Assembly (NCBI GenBank): GCA_030529405.1
Contig: JAUMWZ010000045.1
Span: forward strand, 1 to 9,983
Length of the DNA stretch: 9,983 bases
Source: Bacteroides sp.
GTDB taxonomy: Bacteria > Bacteroidota > Bacteroidia > Bacteroidales > Bacteroidaceae
Reading direction: 5' to 3'
The notes under the pieces: generated by a model
Database searches by the model: none
The model's input: only the letters and a program-made list of their open reading frames with translations
Told to the model about the DNA's origin: nothing
Shown here: one piece after another, positions 5,680 to 9,983 of the stretch
Numbering within the stretch: the first letter of the stretch is position 1
Layout of the letters: each line of letters opens with the position of its first letter
Translations under genes and position numbers: made by a program

Positions 5680-6243
5680 TTACAGTCTTATGAAACTTAG
5701 TTTTTCTTTCACTTCTTTTCTCATTCTCGAGATAATCACTCTTACGTTTGTTTCTTCAAGATTAAGCTTTTGGGCAATGTCTTTGTTCGAAACATCTTCA
5801 AAGTGTGCCATTGTGAACACTGTTTTGTGTGGTTCTTTCTGTTTGTATAACCACTTTTGCAGTATCTGCACTGCTTCTTTTTGTATTGCTTCGTTCTCTG
5901 CGTGTGGCTTACGGTCTGCTATCTGAGCTGCAAAGCATTCTTCATCGTCAATAGAGTCGGTATTTTCTTTGCGCTTTCTTATTAGGTCTATGCAGTAGTT
6001 TTTTGCTACACGCACAAGATAGGTCTTCGGAAATTGCACCTCAGTGATGTTTTCTCTGCCTTCCCATAGCTTTAGGAATATGTCTTGAGCAGCATCTTCT
6101 CCGTCGTCAGCGTTACCAAGCAATATAGTACAGGTGTCTGCAACCAGCTTTCTGTATGGCGAGAACAGCCTCCAGAACTCTTTTTCTCCAGCGGGAGGAA
6201 AGCATTGTTGCACCTCTGTTTTATTTTTTGTTTGGGTTATCAT
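5680..6243 (-). CDS. ECF RNA polymerase sigma factor (sigma-70 family)
   Basis: The 187-residue length is typical for ECF sigma factors. Region 2 spans about residues 25-100, with FWRLFSPYRKLVADTCTILL and the -10-recognition helix EDAAQDIFLKLWE, then FPKTYLVRVAKNYCIDLIRK. Region 4 spans about residues 127-187, with VSNKDIAQKLNLEETNVRVI as the helix-turn-helix for the -35 element and a closing RMRKEVKEKL. The spacer between them is charged. The protein would direct RNA polymerase to a small regulon, probably including its own operon. It is first of three tightly spaced genes, followed by the putative anti-sigma factor and a DUF4252 protein. The ATG at 6243 lies well ahead of region 2. No full TAnnTTTG box is seen upstream; one imperfect match (TTACTTTG, minus strand 6312-6305) overlaps repeat array D, so the operon may use its own ECF-type promoter. 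Confidence 0.93.
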   Translation of the reverse strand: MITQTKNKTEVQQCFPPAGEKEFWRLFSPYRKLVADTCTILLGNADDGEDAAQDIFLKLWEGRENITEVQFPKTYLVRVAKNYCIDLIRKRKENTDSIDDEECFAAQIADRKPHAENEAIQKEAVQILQKWLYKQKEPHKTVFTMAHFEDVSNKDIAQKLNLEETNVRVIISRMRKEVKEKLSFIRL

Positions 6244-6307
6244 TATGTTACAAATAATTCACTTACTAATATATGTGTTTTTCGCTTTGAGTTCACACGG
6301 TTTCCAA

Positions 6308-6395
6308 AGTAAATATAATTTGAAAACAGACTGTATATAGTTTGCTTCTAATTTATATATAGTTGAAAACTAAACTCTATATGGTTTGCAGAAAG
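6308..6395. repeat. 22-bp intergenic repeat array D (4 units)
   Basis: Units start at 6308, 6330, 6352 and 6374, each 22 bp. The cores are GTAAATATAA, CTGTATATAG, TTATATATAG and CTCTATATGG. The last unit has the TATGG variant followed by TTTGCAG. The array lies in the gap between the divergent sigma operon and S9 peptidase gene, starting 65 bp upstream of the sigma start codon. Confidence 0.85.
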
Positions 6396-6671
6396 GGTTT
6401 TCAAGCGTTCTCAGCTCGTTGTGTTATGTTGGGTTGCCGATTGTTGATTGCCCTTTCTGTTTTTATAGACGAAAACGGGGTAAGAATGTTACAAACTATT
6501 TGAAGTTTTTGCAGAAAAAGTTTCTTGTTGCTTGATTGGTTTGTTCCTTAAAGCCTATGATATGATTGACAACATAGTCATCTTTTTAGCCTAATTATTA
6601 ACATATTTCGCTGTTTTAGTGGATATTTAATCTACAAAACGAGTAACATAGGAAAAAGAATTGTGGCAATA
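6396..6671. other. Gene-free stretch upstream of the peptidase promoter
   Basis: This is part of a 575-bp gap between divergent transcription units. I find no ORF with coding character, no convincing hairpin, tRNA or riboswitch, and no further 22-bp units. An unrecognised small RNA cannot be excluded. Confidence 0.4.
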
Positions 6672-6702
6672 TTTGTTTTTAGCAGGCATTTAATTAGTTT
6701 TG
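6672..6702 (+). promoter_or_regulatory. Promoter of the S9 peptidase / SusC unit
   Basis: TTTG at 6672-6675, a 19-bp spacer and TAGTTTTG at 6695-6702 match the Bacteroidota consensus fully. Transcription would start near 6708, leaving a leader of about 110 nt before the start codon. Confidence 0.7.
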
Positions 6703-6804
6703 TAACCTTTTCTTGTTTTGAACAGTAATGTTTTATGTAATTGTTTTATGAATATTGCTTGACGAGAGAAAGATGATTTTTAATGTGAATGAAGACTAAT
6801 AAAT

Positions 6805-6821
6805 AAAGGGATTTTTTGGTG
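6805..6821 (+). promoter_or_regulatory. Ribosome binding site deciding a GTG (or TTG) start
   Basis: AAAGGG ends at 6810, 8 bp before GTG 6819 and 5 bp before TTG 6816. This is one of the few Shine-Dalgarno-like sequences in the window and may compensate for a non-ATG start codon. Confidence 0.5.
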
Positions 6822-9041
6822 AGGAAGAACATATTATCAGCTTTGTTGATTTTGGTGTCGGTGTTTGTTTCGGCACAAGAGGTATGGGAAGAAAATAAAT
6901 TTAGTGAAGACAAGCTGAGAAAACTAATAGGAACCGTTTCGCCAATGGTGGAATGGACGGGTAACAATGGTGATTGTTTCTATTCTGTTACAGACGGTAA
7001 TGGCAACAAAACTGTGTATCTGATAGAAAACAAGGGAAGAAAGAAAACCAAGCTGTTTGATAATGGCAGACTGACAGAACTATATAATATTCTAAATAAA
7101 ACATCTATAAGCGAGGGCGATTTTCAGCCACGTTCGATAGAGTTTCAAGACAAACAAAACATAAGTTTTAGTTTCAGAGTGGGCAGTAAGTATTTTCTGT
7201 ATAACAGAAAGACTGACCAACTGACTGAACACACTCCTAAAAGAAAAACTCCGGAGAAGGTTATAGACCGAATGACTACTAACGACTCTGTCTTTACTCT
7301 TAAAGGCAAGGGGCATAATATAGTGGTGGTCAATAATCTGACCAAAGAGGTTAAGCAGGTCAGCAATGATGGCATTTATCAGCATTCGTATACTTCAGTC
7401 AGCAAAGATATTGATAAAGAAAAGTTTACCAATACTCTTGCTCGTTGGATTCCAAACAGTCACACTTGCTATGTTCTTAGAGAAGACGTCAGAAAGGTAG
7501 GCGAAATGGGGCATGTAAAGACTATGTCTAGCGGCAGACCTAAGTATATTTCTTATAAGATGGAAGTACCGGGCGATAAGTATGTAACGCAATATGACCT
7601 CACACTTTTTAATATTGACAGCGGAGAGTGTGTACGAGTGGACATCAGTAAGTATAAAGACCAAAAGGTGAAGATGGGCAGAGTGGAAGAAGGGGCAATA
7701 TATTTCACACGTACGAGCAGAACACTCGACACGCTGGAGCTATGCAGAGTGGACACTAAAACAGCTGAGGTAAAAGTGATTGTAAGCGAAATTACACACC
7801 CACACATAAACAACATTCTGCATAATTATAGGTTCATCAAAGACGGAAAAGAGATACTTTGGTGGTCGGAACGTAGCGGTATGGGAGCATATTATAGATA
7901 CACTCGTGACGGTAAATTATTGAACAAAGTAACCCCCGATAACATCGTTGCGGGAAGTATATACAGTTTACATTCAAACCAAGAAGAGTTTATTTATGAA
8001 GCATATACAGTTGATATGCAAAATAACTATAACTACCGACACTTCTTTTATGCCACCACTGACGGACGAAAGAATAAGCAGATAACAAAGGGTGTGGGCT
8101 ATCACAATCTGTTAGTATCGAAAGACCTGAAATATGCAATAGATACCTACTCAAGAGTAGATATGCCACCCGTTATGCAATGGATAGAGGTGGGCAAAGA
8201 AAAGAGTGTTAGACAGTTTCATAAGACTGACATAAGCGCAATATACGATTACGGTTGGCAACCACCAAAGAGAATAAAAGTCAAGGCTAAAGACGGTGTT
8301 ACACCGCTTTATGGACTTATGTATACTCCGACGAATATGGTTGAGGGCAAGAAATACCCTATAATAAGCAACGTATATCCTGGCCCACAGTCTGACCAAA
8401 TACCCCTTGAGTTCGACCTTGATGATAACGGAAATCAAGACCTAGCAGAGTTGGGTTTCATAGTGATAAACGTTGGCGCACGAGGTAGCTCTCCTTATCG
8501 TGGAAAAGACTTTTACTGTCATAGTGTGGGCAATATGATGACCTATCCGCTCGAAGACGATAAGTTCGTGATTGAAGAACTAGCCAAACAATATGACTTC
8601 ATAGACATAAACAAAGTTGGCATTTACGGACACTCTGGCGGAGCTTTTATGACCGTTTCGGCAATGTTGTCATACCCCGATTTCTATAAGGTTGCAGTGG
8701 CAGCATCAGGAAATTATGACAATAATATATACGTCAGAGAGTGGGGAGAGATGTATCAAGGAGTGGAAAGAAAAGTCAATCCTAAGACAAAGGAAGTAGA
8801 GTTCAGTTGCGTGTGTCCTACACCTATTCCGCTAGCAAACAGACTTAATGGCAAACTTCTGATAGTTTCGGGCAGTGCAGATAAGAATGTAAACATAGCA
8901 TCTACTATGCGTTTGGTCAATGCCTTTATCAAAGAAAACAAAATGATAGACATGATGATTATACCAGATGCTGACCATGCAGTTGCATCGCCATACTATT
9001 ACAAGATGATAAGGAAGTATTTCAAAGAAAACTTAAAATAA
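6819..9041 (+). CDS. S9 family prolyl oligopeptidase / dipeptidyl-peptidase-type exopeptidase
   Basis: The 740-residue serine peptidase would release short N-terminal fragments from peptides in the periplasm or at the cell surface. The signal peptide RKNILSALLILVSVFVSAQ is at residues 2-20. A DPP IV-type beta-propeller follows (about 60-480), then an alpha/beta-hydrolase domain (about 500-740) with LYGLMYTP, the VYPGPQ oxyanion-region strand, the nucleophile elbow GHSGGA with Ser606, Asp688 (SGSADKN) and His720 (DADHAV). The Asp-His spacing of 32 agrees with Porphyromonas prolyl tripeptidyl peptidase as I remember it. The elbow is GHSGG rather than the GWSYGG of classical DPP IV, so exact specificity is uncertain. 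No ATG is available: an in-frame TAA lies at 6804-6806 and the first in-frame ATG lies well past the signal peptide. GTG 6819 is preferred over TTG 6816 because it is 8 bp from an AAAGGG and gives a normal signal peptide. SusC follows 46 bp downstream. Confidence 0.9.
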   Translation: MRKNILSALLILVSVFVSAQEVWEENKFSEDKLRKLIGTVSPMVEWTGNNGDCFYSVTDGNGNKTVYLIENKGRKKTKLFDNGRLTELYNILNKTSISEGDFQPRSIEFQDKQNISFSFRVGSKYFLYNRKTDQLTEHTPKRKTPEKVIDRMTTNDSVFTLKGKGHNIVVVNNLTKEVKQVSNDGIYQHSYTSVSKDIDKEKFTNTLARWIPNSHTCYVLREDVRKVGEMGHVKTMSSGRPKYISYKMEVPGDKYVTQYDLTLFNIDSGECVRVDISKYKDQKVKMGRVEEGAIYFTRTSRTLDTLELCRVDTKTAEVKVIVSEITHPHINNILHNYRFIKDGKEILWWSERSGMGAYYRYTRDGKLLNKVTPDNIVAGSIYSLHSNQEEFIYEAYTVDMQNNYNYRHFFYATTDGRKNKQITKGVGYHNLLVSKDLKYAIDTYSRVDMPPVMQWIEVGKEKSVRQFHKTDISAIYDYGWQPPKRIKVKAKDGVTPLYGLMYTPTNMVEGKKYPIISNVYPGPQSDQIPLEFDLDDNGNQDLAELGFIVINVGARGSSPYRGKDFYCHSVGNMMTYPLEDDKFVIEELAKQYDFIDINKVGIYGHSGGAFMTVSAMLSYPDFYKVAVAASGNYDNNIYVREWGEMYQGVERKVNPKTKEVEFSCVCPTPIPLANRLNGKLLIVSGSADKNVNIASTMRLVNAFIKENKMIDMMIIPDADHAVASPYYYKMIRKYFKENLK

Positions 9042-9087
9042 AAATCACTTACAAACAATATTATTAATGGTTCATAAATAGAATTAC

Positions 9088-9983
9088 ATGAGACAAAACA
9101 ATTTATTCTACAAACTATTTCTATTTAACCTGTTTCTGTGTTTTGCAGTAACAGTGACGGCACAATCTACCCCCATAAAGGTAAGCGGGGTTGTCTTAGA
9201 CCAAGACAAACAACCACTATCGTATGTGGCAATAGAAATTATAGATAGAGGAGTGAAACAAATCACAGCTACAAATATTGACGGAGAGTTTTCTCTAACT
9301 GTCAATAAAGATGCAGTTCTTAAATTCTCGTTTCTCGGAATGAGAACAGTTGAAAAAACAATAAAGAGAGCTGACTCGAAAATGATAGTTATCCTAGAAG
9401 ATGAGTCTACTATGTTAGACCAAGTAGTAGTAATGGGGTATATGACAACTACTAAAAGACGTTCTACGGGTTCTGTTGCAACAATGACAGAGAAAGACTT
9501 GAAACAACTTCCAACAAGCGGACTTGACATGAAAATGCAAGGCAAAATTGCGGGAGTTGATATTAAGGCTGTGTCTGGACAACCAGGTAGTACGGCAAAA
9601 ATAAGAATACGTGGAGTCAATACCATAAGTGGCAACGCGGAACCTCTATGGGTTGTAGACGGAGTTCCTTTGGAAAGAGATGTGGTTTCAGTAAAAGGGA
9701 AAGACTTGGCAAGCATATTTGCAAACGGAGTAGCAGGAATCAACCCTAACGACATAGAGAACATAACCGTGCTTAAAGACGCTTCGGCAACAGCTATATA
9801 CGGTTCGAGAGCTGCTGGTGGTGTGATTGTGGTCACAACAAAGCAGGGTAAAGCAGGGAAATTAAGAGTCGGATATTCTAATAATATCAGTGTTGCGTCT
9901 GCTCCTCCTCGCTCAGCAAATCTGATGACGTCAAAAGAAAAGTTGGCTTGGGAGAAAGAACTTTGGGAAGAGTTTTCTGAAAA
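9088..9983 (+). CDS. SusC/RagA-family TonB-linked outer membrane receptor (3' partial)
   Basis: The first 298 codons are present and the frame stays open to the window edge; family members are about 1000 residues, so most of the barrel is missing. After a signal peptide (to about residue 29, VTVTAQ) comes a carboxypeptidase-D-like regulatory domain at about residues 33-110 (VSGVVLDQDKQPLSYVAI, NIDGEFSLTV). The TonB-box-like LDQVVVMGY at about 111-119 follows, then the plug domain with the SusC signatures GSVATMTEKDLKQLP, IRIRGVNTISG, PLWVVDGVPL and NPNDIENITVLKDASATAIY-GSRA. These receptors import large ligands (glycans or peptides) through the outer membrane with a SusD-like lid, normally encoded next. 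The nearest upstream gene is a peptidase on the same strand, so peptides are a reasonable ligand guess, as for RagAB of Porphyromonas gingivalis. No separate promoter is seen. The 242-aa antisense frame across it is a shadow. Confidence 0.95.
   Translation, partial: MRQNNLFYKLFLFNLFLCFAVTVTAQSTPIKVSGVVLDQDKQPLSYVAIEIIDRGVKQITATNIDGEFSLTVNKDAVLKFSFLGMRTVEKTIKRADSKMIVILEDESTMLDQVVVMGYMTTTKRRSTGSVATMTEKDLKQLPTSGLDMKMQGKIAGVDIKAVSGQPGSTAKIRIRGVNTISGNAEPLWVVDGVPLERDVVSVKGKDLASIFANGVAGINPNDIENITVLKDASATAIYGSRAAGGVIVVTTKQGKAGKLRVGYSNNISVASAPPRSANLMTSKEKLAWEKELWEEFSE

Noticed and set aside
7956..8021. Three 22-bp units resembling the intergenic repeats inside the S9 peptidase gene (ATATACAGTT at 7959 and again 44 bp later at 8003).
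   Set aside because: The match to the array consensus is tempting and the 66-bp segment is in frame. However, the encoded residues fit the ordinary beta-propeller strand pattern of the family with no extra length, and Ile/Tyr/Thr codons readily give this sequence. The middle unit matches poorly.
9108..9836. A 242-aa open frame on the minus strand across the SusC gene.
   Set aside because: The plus-strand frame has a signal peptide, a carboxypeptidase-like domain and several SusC plug motifs. The antisense frame has low-complexity, Thr/Ser/Val-rich composition and no recognisable domain.

Overview
The window comes from a Bacteroidota chromosome, most likely order Bacteroidales. Four things point there: a SusC/RagA-type TonB-linked receptor, an ECF sigma / anti-sigma / DUF4252 operon, promoters of the Bacteroidota TTTG-N19-21-TAnnTTTG type with almost no Shine-Dalgarno sequences, and a tmRNA whose tag reads GENNYALAA. 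The DNA is AT-rich and has unusually long gene-free gaps for a bacterium. Genus cannot be fixed from the sequence alone; Porphyromonas- or Prevotella-like oral/gut lineages fit.

Left to right: (1) the 3' end of a transglutaminase-family secreted protein (1-405), closed by a terminator. (2) A small TRL-like lipoprotein (860-1186) and a secreted protein of unknown function (1272-1802), each with its own promoter and terminator; the second appears to be leaderless. (3) A rhuM-family gene (2232-3242) bracketed by a 53-bp perfect direct repeat. (4) On the minus strand, a 79-aa acidic protein with a C-terminal membrane anchor (3427-3666), and tmRNA/ssrA (3851-4246) with a recognisable promoter and terminator. 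(5) A three-gene minus-strand operon (6243 down to 4623): ECF sigma factor, membrane-anchored putative anti-sigma factor, DUF4252 exported protein. (6) A plus-strand pair: an S9 prolyl-oligopeptidase/DPP-type exopeptidase (6819-9041, non-ATG start) and, 46 bp later with no visible promoter or terminator between, the start of a SusC/RagA receptor (9088 to the window edge). The pair suggests extracytoplasmic peptide trimming coupled to outer-membrane uptake.

The most unusual structure is not a gene. Five of the gene-free gaps each carry a short tandem array of degenerate repeats with a strict 22-bp period (about 24 units in all; core CTATATATAG followed by a T-rich/TTTGCAAA-like half). In four arrays the rightmost or near-rightmost unit has TATGG where internal units have TATAG, giving the arrays a polarity that is the same for all four regardless of the direction of neighbouring genes. 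Two arrays share the 53-bp identity that flanks rhuM, so rhuM looks like a cassette that was inserted at, or could be lost through, these repeats. I do not recognise this repeat family.
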